Shown: one piece after another, positions 35,900-47,022 of the stretch | Position numbering within the stretch: position 1 is the first letter of the stretch | Layout of the letters: every line of letters begins with the position of its first letter | Assembly (NCBI GenBank): GCA_030278955.1 | Contig: JAOANR010000002.1 | Location: 14,716,238-14,780,237, forward strand | From: Hygrophila difformis | Lineage: Eukaryota > Streptophyta > Magnoliopsida > Lamiales > Acanthaceae | Length of the DNA: 64,000 bases | Reading direction: 5' to 3' | Translations under genes and position numbers: made by a program | Notes under the pieces: generated by a model | What the model was told of the DNA's origin: nothing | Databases searched by the model: none | Seen by the model: the letters and a program-made list of their open reading frames with translations, nothing else

Positions 35900-35952
35900 G
35901 TGTGGTGGTGGCATCCCGGCCTGGGTTATCAAATCCGGGGTGTTACAAGTTC

Positions 35953-37102
35953 GGAATAGAAATAGTAGAAACATGCTCATCAAGTTCGAATACATGCGCT
36001 GTCAGTTTTTGTAAATTCCTTGAAATCACAGATTATGTTTGACACAATTTGGAGTAGTAAATCTCGATGAAAATTTCGGAAATTTTACACAACATAGCTT
36101 AAGGTATTAGGATCAAAACTCTAGTTTTGAGTTTTTCGATTTGAACTCTCAAAATAGGTGTTTTGGTCGGATTTCAGAAAACGCGCGAATTGGGGTTTTT
36201 AGGTTCGATTTTTACGGTTCGTTTCAAAACTAGTATTCCGGACGCCCCAAGACCACCCGTATTGATATGAAAGGAGTCGACTTACAGTTAGTGAGTCCTT
36301 GGACGTTCTAGGGTCGATCGAGTCGTCCAAAATCACCACGAACGGATCTACACACACGTTCTCCTTCTCCTTTGGCCACGAATGCGTTTGCAAGTAAAAA
36401 TCCGTAAGTTTGAGATGATGTTTGAGATTACAAACGACAAAGGAACCTAATACAACCCTTATCAACGATTCAAGGTCTGCAATCCTTGATCTACACACTC
36501 CCCCGATCAGTCTTGGTCGCCGGAAAGTCGTCGGAAAGGTCGTCGGAAGGCAAGAACATTGTGGTGTTTGCTTTGGGAGAGTTTTGGGGTGGAGAGGGAC
36601 TGTTGATGACTGAATATAGGGTGGGAGATCACCCATATTCGACTAATAGCCCTTCCCCCGACTTGGATTGACTTTCCTTAGTCGGGGGTCGAATTTTTGG
36701 TAACAAATCGCCTTGATCGCGCGAATTGCCGTAGTCTGTGCTGCGGCGTGGTGGCGGCGCGGTACCGCGCGAGGACCGTGCGGCTCCGGTCTGGACCGCG
36801 GTCCGGACCGGGTCGTGCGATTCGTCGGGTCCTTTCCTCCGCTCTTTCGGACTTCTATCCTTCTACATTTTCGGGCTCGATTTTCCGGGTCGTTCTCGGA
36901 TTATAATTCCTATCCTAAATTTATTCCGTCTTAAATTGATTTCATGTTTGAAATCTTAAGTCCGTCGGTTTTGGATTCGTCGGCTTCCAAATCGTCGTCT
37001 TTTGACTTCCGTGCATTTCCGACTTTACGGGTTCTCGGAACAAAACCTCTTTGCTCATCAGATTAAATTCTATTTCATATCATAAAATTTACGGGTATTA
37101 CA
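35953..37102 (-). mobile_element. Element C left LTR, piece 3
   Basis: It aligns to 44682-45779 of the right LTR and ends GGGTATTACA at 37102, followed by a PPT. Confidence 0.9.
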
Positions 37103-37378
37103 GTCTACCCTCCTTAAGAATCAACTTCGTCCTCGAAGTTGAGCTTTATCATCTCGCGAGTTCGGAAATTGTTTGATTGAGTGATTGTATTATTGTGTAT
37201 TGTTCTTTGTTATTATTTGACTGAACCCAGAATTGAAATTTCCAAGTTTCCTACGTACCCCGTGAAGGGATCAAGTCATTACGTAGTTCAAAACAATTTG
37301 AATTTGTTTATTTGGGATACAAAAATATTCGGAAAAAAATATTCGGGCCGTTACATCCTCCCTCACTTAGGATTACAG
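37103..37378 (-). other. Element C 3' internal noncoding part
   Basis: It contains the PPT (37103-37115), a perfect hairpin at 37122-37141 (CAACTTCG and CGAAGTTG) and the conserved 36-nt element at 37251-37286. No gene is seen. Confidence 0.8.
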
Positions 37379-38956
37379 TTATGTCCCCATAACTGTGGTT
37401 GCATCGTCTTGGAATTGGGTCGGGTAACGCTCCCTCATGTCTGCCTCCAACTCCCATGTTGCCGTCTCGGCTTCGTGGTTAGACCAAAGAACCTTGACCA
37501 TCCTCACGGTCTTATTTCTTGTTACTCTCTCCTTCACGTCGAGTATTCGTACCGGAATTTCCTCGTAGCTCAAGTCATCATCCAATTCAATTTCTTCCCG
37601 TTGGAGCACATGGGTCGGATGGTGCACATACTTCTTCAATTGTGAGACATGGAACACATCGTGGACACGAGCCAATTGTGGCGGCAATGCTAGCGGATAC
37701 GCTAGATTTTCCACTCTTGCTAGGATCTCATACGGTCCTATGTACCGTGGACTCAATTTCCCTCGCTTGCCAAAGCGCATCACACCCTTCATCGGTGATA
37801 CCTTCAGCATAACCTTATCGCTGGTTTGAAATTCCAAGTCTTTCCGTCTCACTTCTGCATAACTCTTGTGCCGGTCTTGAGCGGCTCTCATCTTTCCTTG
37901 TATTACCTTGATTTGTTGAGCCATGTCCTCAACAAGTTGTGGTCCAACTACCACAGTCCTATCGCTCTCTTCCCAGCTCAACGGGCTTCGGCACTTGCGT
38001 CCATACAGTGCCTCCAAAGGTGCCATGCCGATGCTAGCATGGTAGCTATTGTTGTAGGAAAATTCAATTAAGGGTAAATGATTTTCCGAACTTCCTTTAA
38101 ACTCCAGTACATATTCCCTTAGCATGTCCTCCAACGTTTGGATCGTTCTCTTTGTCTGTCCATCCGTCATGGGGTGGAACGCGGTACTCATCTTTATTTG
38201 CGTACCGAGGGCTTCTTGTAGTTTTGTTAAAAAATGAGAGATAAATCTACTGTCTCTATCCGAGATGATGTCATGTGGTACTCCATGCCGCCATACCACA
38301 TTGTCGATATACGCCTTTGCCAATTGGTCCATTGACCAAGTGTCCTTCATTGGGATAAATATGGCAGTTTTCGTCAACCTATCCACGATCACCCAGATTG
38401 TATTCATCCCTTTTGGTGACCGCGGCAACCCCGTTACGAAATCCATTGAAATGCTATCCCATTTCCAATTCGGGATTTCCAATGGTTGCATTAGCCCTAG
38501 GGGTTTTTGGCGTACTGCCTTGATTCTCTGGCAGGTGAGGCATCTCGCCACAAACTCGGCTACTTCTCTTTTCATGTTCGACCACCAATAGTTCTTCTTT
38601 AAGTCCTTTTACAGCTTGTCGCCCCCGGAATAAACCGAGTAGGGGGTATTATGGCCTTCCTCCATCACTTTTTGCTTCAGGTCAACACATTTTCGTGGTA
38701 TACACCACCTTCCCTTGAAGCGGATGCTTCCGTCCTCATGAATTTTAAAATCCATTGCCTTTCCTTCCGCAATGCTCTTCCTAATTTCTTCCAACTTCTC
38801 ATCACCCGGTTGGGCGAGTCGTATTTCATCGAATATGGTAGGTCCCACTACCATCGCGTTGACGACTTCGTTTACTGTGCCAGAATGCACCAACTCCAGA
38901 CTCAATTTTGCCAAGTCTCTGTACAACTCGGCCGGTATCACAAGTGAATTCGCCAC
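37379..38956 (-). pseudogene. Element C integrase with chromodomain
   Basis: Reading frame from 38956 to a stop at 37379 with one in-frame TAA at 38609, where element 1 has Tyr (DNLYKDL). The zinc-binding N-terminal part is at 38575-38700 (CLTCQR visible). The core has Asp in SISMDFVTGLPRS and Asp in DIISDRDSRF. The expected Glu is Lys: TDGQTKRTIQ, codon AAG at 38150-38152, which would abolish catalysis. Then follow the GPY/F module (YIGPYEIL) and a chromodomain-like end (VPVRILDVKERV-type segment with ATWELEADMRERYP). This is the best-preserved chromovirus C-terminus in the window and supports the Tekay/Del placement. Confidence 0.88.
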
Positions 38957-38959
38957 GTG

Positions 38960-39580
38960 TTAAGTCTTTCGACTTAAGGCATCGGCTACTACATTGGCTT
39001 TTCCTTCGTGATAAGCAATCTCCAGGTCATAATCCTTGATCAGCTCCAACCATCTTCTTTGCCTCAAATTCAACTCTTTTTGCGTGAATATATACTTGAG
39101 GCTCTTATGGTCAGTGAACATCCGACACTTTCGCCCATAGAGATAATGTCTCCATATTTTTAAGGCGAACACGACTGCGGCCAGTTCTAACTCGTGTGTC
39201 GGGTAGTTCTCCTCGTGTGGTTTTAGTTTTCGCGATGTGTATGCTATAACCCTTTGATCTTGCATCAGCACGCATCCCAATCCCTCTTTCGAGGCGTCGC
39301 TATACACCTCAAAGTCACCATCCTCTGATGGTAACGCCAATACTGGCGCTGTGGTAAGTAATTTCTTCAGAACGCGGACTCACACTCACTGGTCAAGTCG
39401 TATTTCACCCCTTTCTTCAACAGTTGGGTTAACGGACGTGCGATTTTCGAGAAGTCCTTTACAAATCGCCTATAGTACCCTGCGAGTCCAAGGAAACTTC
39501 TTATCTCTGTTGGACTCTTCGGCGGTATCCACTCGGTCACTGCCGAGATCTTTGCCGGATCTACCGCCACTCCGTTGGGA
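38960..39580 (-). pseudogene. Element C RNase H and RT tail; deletion junction
   Basis: RNase H is intact in sequence at 38960-39340 ([42 protein letters not shown]) and ends at a TAA (38960-38962) where element 1 has Gln. A frameshift near 39345-39367 joins it to the RT connection segment ([20 protein letters not shown]). Near 39580 the coding sequence stops abruptly and continues as the spacer that in element 1 lies upstream of gag. About 2.7 kb, covering gag, protease and the RT catalytic part, is therefore deleted. Confidence 0.88.
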
Positions 39581-39900
39581 GTTATTTACTACTTATTGTT
39601 TTGTTTTTGGGGTTTAGGGTTGGAGGTACCCTTGTTTGATTGTTGTCTCTTTATTATATATATATATTGTTTATTTATTAATACTTGTATCTTTGTATGG
39701 TTGAGTCTGAATAAGGTATTTGAGAAAAATAATATAATATAGTGTAAAGGATAGTTTAAATATATTTATAAAATAAATGCTTGTAATTTTATTTCTCAAT
39801 GGAAAACTTTATTGGGTTACAAGCAATAGAAACGAGAAAAATTGTGCTGATAATAGTTCGGAAATAAAACTAATAGTAGTGCATAGCTAGATCACTAAAT

Positions 39901-40299
39901 CTAGAAGGAATATGTAGGCGCGTCCTCAATAGGATCCTCTTCATCGCTCGATATGTCAATGGGTTCAGCAACATTGGGGTCAGGGCCCGGGTTCTGAAGG
40001 ACCGCTCCATCAACTTGGTTGGCTAAGTTAGTCATCTCCCAACCCAGGTCCCCTACTTGTTCCTCCAAGTCATCACTCTTGTCTTGGAGCTGGGCTACTT
40101 GGGCTTGGAGCTGCGTGACTTGATTTTGCAGCTGGGTTATATTGTGATGGTCTGTCTCCATAAGATGTCCGATATGGGCCATGTTAGCCTCTAGTTGCTG
40201 TACCCGAGTCTTGAAGTAATTGACATGTTGTTGTGATTCTAGGTAGGCATTCATTAGTTTCATCATCAGATTGATCATGTTTGCGTTTGGTTCGGCCAT
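39901..40299 (-). CDS. Element C upstream small ORF, intact
   Basis: A complete 132-residue frame starts MAEPNANM at 40299, 386 nt from the PBS. It has heptad-like coiled-coil sequence (QQHVNYFKTRVQQLEANMAH, then QNQVTQLQAQVAQLQDK), a more variable part, and the acidic C-terminus DISSDEEDPIEDAPTYSF. It aligns throughout with the broken copy in element 1 (11959-12396). It is intact although gag and most of pol beside it are deleted or dead. It belongs to no family I can name. It could be an accessory chaperone-like or assembly factor, but this is only inference. Confidence 0.75.
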   Translation of the reverse strand: MAEPNANMINLMMKLMNAYLESQQHVNYFKTRVQQLEANMAHIGHLMETDHHNITQLQNQVTQLQAQVAQLQDKSDDLEEQVGDLGWEMTNLANQVDGAVLQNPGPDPNVAEPIDISSDEEDPIEDAPTYSF

Positions 40300-40684
40300 C
40301 TAATGTCAACAAGGGAGGTTAGAGTTAGAACATGTTTCAAGGAAGATCAGGGTATGCATGAATTTAAATCTACATGTAATATGCACATGCAATCCCCCCA
40401 ATATAATTTAATATATGTGTTTTTAAATTAAATTTAGTTCATGGATTATAGTAATTAAAAAGTTGGGCCTCTATATTGGGCCAAAAGTAATAATTTGGGC
40501 TAAGGTAACAAAACATGGGTATTGGGCCAAAAATAAGAAATCTTTGGGCTTAAATATTGCACTAAGTAAATAAAAATTTGGGCTCAAAATAATACTAGTA
40601 ATTTTAAAAGTAATAAGTTTAAAAATGATACCAGTTTTAAAATAATGGTTTAAAAATAATAATAGTAGCTTAAAAATATTCCGG

Positions 40685-40696
40685 GCTCTGATACCA
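40685..40696 (-). promoter_or_regulatory. Element C primer binding site
   Basis: Minus-strand TGGTATCAGAGC, an exact match to the standard initiator tRNA-Met site, three bases from the LTR at 40700. Confidence 0.93.
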
Positions 40697-40699
40697 ACT

Positions 40700-42038
40700 T
40701 GTAATACCCCTGTTTTGGTAACCCAGGCCGGGATGCCACCGCCACACTTCCCTAGCAAGACACGGATTCTCCGAGCTTGCTAAAGAGATGCAAGGCTATG
40801 GGTATTGGAAAAAGTTATAAAAATAAGTCCGGAATTACTTAAAAATAATAATGTAGCATCATCCACACATGACAGTAGTAATAAAATTGCAGCAGAAATT
40901 TAAAGATAGGGCCGACATGGCCAAAACTCGGGTTAAACAGGCCCGCTATGCATGTCTCATAAAACGATAAAATAATGTCCAAAAGAGTTTCCCCTAAATG
41001 CACATGCTTATGCATTCTCGCCATACTCTGAAAAGAAAAGGAAAGCAACAGTCTTATCAGTATTATAAAATACTGAGTAAATCAATCCTAGCATAGCAAT
41101 AAAGAGGTTTAATTTAATAGTTAAGATTATACTTTTAATCATGCATATAAAACATTTCATTTACCAATTTAAAAATAAGAATTTAATTTGCATATTTTAA
41201 AGACACATTTGAATTCATAAATAATAATTTAAGCATGGACATAAATTTAAAAACATGAATTAAATGCATGAATAATGACATAAGTAAGTAAATAAAAATC
41301 TAAGCCTTTTAATTTTCCCCGTTACACCACCATCTCAACAATATTTTATTTAGCCGGCGATCCGGCGGCCGCAGCCAATTTCGTAATTTTTTTATTTAGC
41401 CGGTAGCCCGGGGGCCGCAGCCTAACCACCATACACAGTACCACTCCGGAGCCTTGTGTAACCCATACGGATACACACAAGAGTGTAGACTAGTTTTCAT
41501 TGGCCGTTTAGGCACAATTTCTCATAACATTCACCCTCGGCCGTTTTGGTACGAAGCGAAAAGCTAGGGGGCACTCCATCGAGCACTCACCCCCTACATA
41601 GGTATCCGATATCGTTTCAACTTAGTGTAACGGGATTTTTGAAAATATAGCTTTATCGTATATCAAGCTTTCGATCGTTTGTTTAGAAATTTCAAAATCT
41701 CGCCAATTTAAAGTCGTTCGTCGTCACAGTTTACGCCTTTTTAATTTAAACATTTAATTCAAGGCCGATTAATCTGAAATTTTTACAGCATATCAAAAAC
41801 ATCCTAACGAACAACTTTCGTGTTTTAACAATTTCGAAATACGGTGAGGAAACATGTCAAAAATCGAGTTTTATACACAAACAGTGTGCTGCCAGGATTC
41901 AGGTTCGCCACAGCTTAAAAATCCGATTTTTCGACTCATCAAATGGACTCCAAAAATTCTGAAATGTTGTGGACACATACTAGACATGATTATCTACAAC
42001 TTTTGTTTACATTTCAAAGATTAGTTCAGACTAGAAAT
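40700..42038 (-). mobile_element. Element C right LTR, piece 1
   Basis: It starts TGTAATACCCC. It contains the hairpin at 41453-41481 and the empty CATTC site at 41528-41532. It ends in the LINE target duplication. Confidence 0.92.
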
Positions 42039-44666
42039 GTGATTCATCAAATGTGGTTAAATGGTTGAAGGACCCCAGTTCAGTTCCCTGGAGGCTACAC
42101 AATCTAATGAGTCCTATATTGGTGTTACAAAAATTGGCAGGAGAATTTAGGGTGGATCATGTGTTACGAGAACGCAATACTTTAGCAGACATGTGGGCAA
42201 AGCGAGGCGCAATGGGTGAAGGGAGGATTGAAAAATGGTTTTGAAGCTTGGAAGGAAGCCGGATAGATGTGGAATAAGCGGTTAATAATCTTCTTTGCGA
42301 CTATAAGCTTTAGATCCTGGATTGCTTCTTGACCTGCTGTATGAAGGAAAATGGAAGAGGGTGATATTATGTGGGTGGCTATTTTCTTGGTACTGATACA
42401 TTGACATGTAAAAATAAATAAATATATAAAAAAAAGATGAAAAAAAAACAAAAAAACAACTTGAGAGTGTCGGTCATCAGTCTGGGCCTCAAGTTCTGAG
42501 GTATTTTTACATTGTTTGGGAAGTTTCGATTCAGGGCCAGGGTAGTGGGTCGGTGGTATTTGATTGAGGTTGTTGTCGGGGGGAAAAGTGAGGTATTGTT
42601 ATATATCCGGTAGTATAATACACTTCCGGGAAGCATGTTCTTGTGTGTTTATTTGTTTCAGGTGATGCTGTCGTTGTTTTTTGGCCGCGGTGGATACCTT
42701 AAGAGACTGCTATTGCATCGCTTCCGAGGTGATGTCCCTACTGATGCTGTTTGGATCCTACTCTCCTATACATTGTCCTGGGGCAAAGTTAAAGAGCATT
42801 GAAGATTGATGATGGTACCAGTGGGCAGATTTGGTGAACTCTTGCAATGAATATTCTCTAGCCAACTGATATTTAAACCGTGGATTGGTTAGAATCCAAC
42901 ATATTTTAAGGAACGGAATGATATGGCAGACAACATGGCTAAGCAAGTTGCAATGGGAATCAGCAACATGGAGGAATGGAGATAGAATGGCGATAGTGGA
43001 TTGTTGAATGCCAACGAAGCGGCTGCTGCATGCTGAGAGGATACAAGACAGAGGAAGTTTATTAAGGAGGCTACTGCTACACGGTTCAGGTACGGCGGAT
43101 AGGCTTGACTGTCCAAGGACGTTGATGTTCTCTTGCAATGAAAAGATTAATCAACCGACATACTATGCGGTAAGATCCTGGAATTTGCTTTATACTCATA
43201 TCAAGCCTGCTTTGTCTCTTTTCAGTGCATCGAAATTTAAGGGAATTAGGTCTATCCCTAAGCTGTTGAACCTTCTGAGAATTTCATCCTTATTCCACTA
43301 ACCCAAATTCTCCCTTGAATGTTTGTCCCATTGCTGCCTGGAACCGCTAGGCTTCTTTAAGTATTGAGTTTGTGTGCTATGATTACTGTAAATTTCCGCT
43401 GATTTGGAACCACCATGCTGGGGACCTTAGGGGTGTTGGTTTAAGTCTGGAAATTGTGAGGGTGTGTTCTGGTATGATGATGGACGGTTAGATTGCTTGG
43501 GCACTTTGAGTGGGATTAGAACGAGATAGAGGTTATGTATTTTCCGCTTTGGGTTTGGTTTTGGTTGCGGAACTTCCTGAAAAGAAAAATATATAGAAAT
43601 AGAAAAAAGAAAAAAGAAAAAATATATATATATTTAAAAAAAAGGATTGATTATGAAAAAAAACATTTGGAAAGAAAAAGGATTTTGCGGGATAAGATAT
43701 GGTTCAAGGAGTAATGGCAGTTCTCACTCTCGTCTGAATAATAGTTATGCGATGAGGTTTCTAAGTCTGAAATCTGTTTGATTGTATGTGTTGTGAGAAG
43801 TTATATGTCAGGTCCCGTGTGTTTTCTTGCTGTTAGTGCGGTCAATCCTTGTTTTCTCTTTCGCTTGTTCTCATATCTGTAACTTTCTGCTTTCTCGGAT
43901 TGATTATACCCAGGTTGCTTTTCCTCCCCAGTTCTCCCCATACCCCCCTGTCCATTTCTCCTTTACCCCTACCCTGTCCTCGGTTCAATAATTCCTAGTC
44001 CCTTAGTTTCGTTGCATTGGATTTGAACACTGTAAGCAGGGGAGACGTGATTATGAAGTAAGTTTTGGGATGGTTGTCTTGATGGGTGTATTGTGACGTC
44101 TGTTACAAATTGAGTGTGAAAAATTGGGTTTGAAGATAGGTTCTTTTTTGAGAAAGAATGCCATTTGACATGGTTGGTCCAGATGGGGATTTGGCATTAT
44201 TGGTAGGTTCTGCTGCGGAGGCTGCTACTTGCCGAGGATGTTATGTTATGAAGCTTTTGATGCTGCTATTCGAATCCCAGGTTGCACAGGATCCAGGTCA
44301 TTTGTTCTGTTGGGATTTTGGTGAATTGGCTCAATGTTAGGTTGGAAGGAGGTGAGAAGCTCGAGCAGTTGAGGTGAAGTGGCTATGATCTTAGGCTCTG
44401 ATATGAGGGGATAAAAGTCTAAATTTATGCTTTGTCATATGGCATGGTGTCTGCGTGTCTACTGGAGGTATATGAAGTATTGTTGCTGACTGCTGCAGTA
44501 CTACTGTTGTGGTCATCTAGGACTTAATATGTAAAGTGTGTTTTGCTATGTGTTTGGTGTTTGGTATTTGTAGTGATGTACCTCTTTGTGAGGGCAAGGA
44601 TTTGTAGCTGTGGATTTGCCAAGTTTGGCTTTGGAATAAAGATCCATTCTCTCAAAAAAAAAAAAA
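42039..44666 (+). mobile_element. 5'-truncated L1-type LINE with poly(A)
   Basis: Bounded by the 15-bp duplication GTTCAGACTAGAAAT (42024-42038 and 44667-44681), ending in AATAAAG (near 44636) and a run of about 13 A. The only coding remnant is the end of an RNase H domain (42053-42244: VVKWLKDPSSVPWRLHNLMS, then RERNTLADMWAKRG). This segment aligns with the RNase H of the LINE at 50600-55527, so both belong to related plant L1 lineages. After it come about 2.4 kb without an open frame, which is long for a 3' UTR. It contains T-rich and A-rich tracts (near 43590-43680) and a second RNase-H-tail-like remnant at 42911-42985. Confidence 0.92.
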
Positions 44667-44681
44667 GTTCAGACTAGAAAT

Positions 44682-45779
44682 AGTAGAAACATGCTCATCA
44701 AGTTCGAATACATGCGCTGTCAGTTTTTGTAAATTCCTTGAAATCACATATTATGTTTGACACGATTTGGGGTAGTAAATCTCGATGAAAATTTCTGAAG
44801 TTTTACACAAAATAGCTTAAGGTATTAGGATCAAAATTCTAGTTTTGAGTTTTTCAGTTTGAACTCTCGAAATAGGGGTTTTGGTCGGATTTCAGAAAAC
44901 GCGCGAATTGGGGTTTTTAGGTTCGATTTTTACGGTTCGTTTCAAAACTAGTATTCCGGATGCCCCTACACCATCCGTATTGATATGAAAGGAGTAGACT
45001 TACAGTTAGTGAGTCCTTGGACGTTCTAGGGTCAATCGAGTCGTCCAAAATCACCACGAATGGATCTATGCACACGTTCTCCTTCTCCTTTGGCCACGAA
45101 CGCATTTGCAAGTAAAAATCCGTAAGTTAGAGATGATGTTTGAGATTATAAACGACAAAGGAACCTAATATAACCCTTACCAACGATTCAAGGTCTGCAA
45201 TTCTTGATCTACACACTCCCCCGATCGGTCTTGGTCGCCGGAAAGTCGTCGGAAGGCAAGAACTTTTTGGTGTTTGCTTTGGGAGAGTTTTGGGGTGAAT
45301 TGATGACTGAATATGGGGTGGGAGATCATCCATATTCGACCTAATAGCCCTTCCCCCGACTGGGATTAACATTCCTTAGTCGGGGATCGAATTTTTTGTT
45401 ACAAATCGCCTTGATTGCGCGAATTGCCGCAGTCTGTGCTGCGGCGCGGTACTGCACGGCTCCGGTCTGGACCGCAGGTCCGTACCGGGTCGTGCGATTC
45501 GTCGGGTCCTTTCCTCCTCTCTTTCGGACTTCTATCCTTCTATATTTTCGGGCTCGATTTTCCGGGTCGTTCTCGGATTATAATTCCTATCCTAAATTTA
45601 TTCCGTCTTAAATTGATTTCATGTTTGAAGTCTTAAGTCCGTCGGTTTTGGATTCGTCGGCTTTTAAATCGTCGTCTTTTGACTTCCGTACATTTCCGAC
45701 TTTACGGGTTCTCGGAACATAACCTCTTCGCTCATCAGAATAAATTCTATTTCATATCATAAAATTTATGGGTATTACA
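44682..45779 (-). mobile_element. Element C right LTR, piece 2
   Basis: It continues the LTR after the LINE and ends GGGTATTACA at 45779, followed by the CGATA duplication. Confidence 0.92.
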
Positions 45780-45784
45780 CGATA

Positions 45785-47022
45785 TGCATGTCTCATAAAA
45801 CGATAAAATAATGTTCCAAAAGAGTCCCCCCAAATGCACATGCTTATGCATTATCGCCATACTCTGAAAAGAAAAGGAAAGCAACAGTCTTATCAGTATA
45901 TAAAATACTGAGTAAATCAATCCTAACATAACAATAAATGGGTTTAATTTTAATATATAAAATCATACTTTTAGTCATGCATATAAAAATATTTTATTTG
46001 CTAATTAAAAGTAAGATTTAATTTGCATAATTTAAAGACACATTTAAATTCATAAATAAGAAATTAAGCATGGGCATGTATTTAAAACATAATTTAATGC
46101 ATGAATAACGACATAAATAAATAAATAAAATTTTAGTCTTTTAATTTTCCCCGTTACGCCACAATCTCAACAATATTTCATTTAGCCGGTGATCCGGCGG
46201 CTGCAACCAATTTCGTAATTTTTCATTTAGCCGGTGATCCGACGGCCGCAGCCTATCCGCCATACCCAGTACCACTCCGGAGCCTCGGGAAATCCATACG
46301 GATACTCCCGAGAGTGTAGACCCAAAATACGTTGCCGTTTTGGCACAATTTTTCACTTAAGCTTCTCTCGTCCATTATAGGCACGCAGAGGAAAGGCTAG
46401 AGAGGCACCCTGCAGAGCACTCACCCCCTACCTACGAATTGTCACGAACGGAGCTATGCAACACGATCTCCCACTTCTTTGGCCACGAACATAATCGCAT
46501 GTAAAAATTCATAAGTTAGAACGAGAGTTATGTTTTAAAATGATGAAGAAACTTATACTACACCTCACCAACAATCCAAGGCCTGAAATCCTTGATCTGC
46601 ACACCTCCTTGGTCGGATTTGGTCGCCGGAAAATGGTCGGAAAGCAAGAACTTGGTGTTTTTCGGGTTTGGAGAGCAAGGAGAGAATATGAGAGATAATG
46701 GAGTGAATTTAGGGTTGTGTGGCTGGAAAAGGGTGTTAGAATCACCTCAAATCCGTCCACAATCCTTCCCTTAAAGTGGTGATCGAGTTACCAAAGTCGG
46801 GGGTCGAAAATAAGGTAAGAAATCGCCGAAAATTGAAAGTTGATCATATCATGTCGAGTCACGCGGCCGCGGCGCGCAATCCCTCCAGACCGCGCGAGCT
46901 CTGGTTGGGTTGCGGTCCGGGCCGAGCCGAGCCGTGCGATCCATCAGGCCTTTCCTCCCCTCTTTCGGGTTTCTATCCTCCTACGTTTTCGGGCTCGATT
47001 TTTTGGGTCATCCTCGGTTTAC
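45785..47022 (-). mobile_element. Element 1 right LTR, second piece (truncated)
   Basis: It resumes the element 1 LTR after element C. It has an internal deletion at about 46432 (about 985 bp missing relative to the left LTR) and stops at about 47022 without the expected GGGTATTACA end. The hairpin at 46284-46312 has arms CTCGGGA and TCCCGAG. Confidence 0.88.

Larger units (their letters stand above)
16831..35947 (+). mobile_element. Element A, deleted gypsy element with nested element B
   Basis: Element A has the perfect duplication AGTTC at 16826-16830 and 35948-35952. The 5' LTR is 16831-19594 and the 3' LTR is 21098-21253 plus 33704-35947. The internal region is only about 1.5 kb (19595-21097) and holds a PBS, a gag remnant and the 3' terminal noncoding part; all of pol is missing. 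The 3' LTR has lost about 364 bp relative to the 5' LTR (17428 to about 17792 of the 5' copy). Confidence 0.93.
33704..35947 (+). mobile_element. Element A 3' LTR, piece 2
   Basis: It resumes the 3' LTR after element B. It has the deletion between about 34150 and 34151 relative to the 5' LTR, the hairpin array at 35028-35303, TATAAAAG at 35340-35347, the terminal hairpin at 35860-35899, and the end CGGGGTGTTACA. Confidence 0.92.
13078..45779 (-). mobile_element. Element C, a Tekay-like gypsy element with nested insertions
   Basis: Element C starts TGTATCACCCC at 13078 and ends GGGTATTACA at 45779, flanked by the perfect 5-bp duplication CGATA. Removing later insertions leaves a left LTR of 2431 bp (13078-13864, 16337-16830, 35953-37102) and a right LTR of 2437 bp (40700-42038, 44682-45779). 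The agreement of these lengths supports the reconstruction. The internal part is 37103-40699, much shorter than the 6.4 kb of element 1 because gag, protease and most of RT are deleted. The left LTR has lost 46 bp near 13389 between two CTTAT repeats. Confidence 0.92.
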
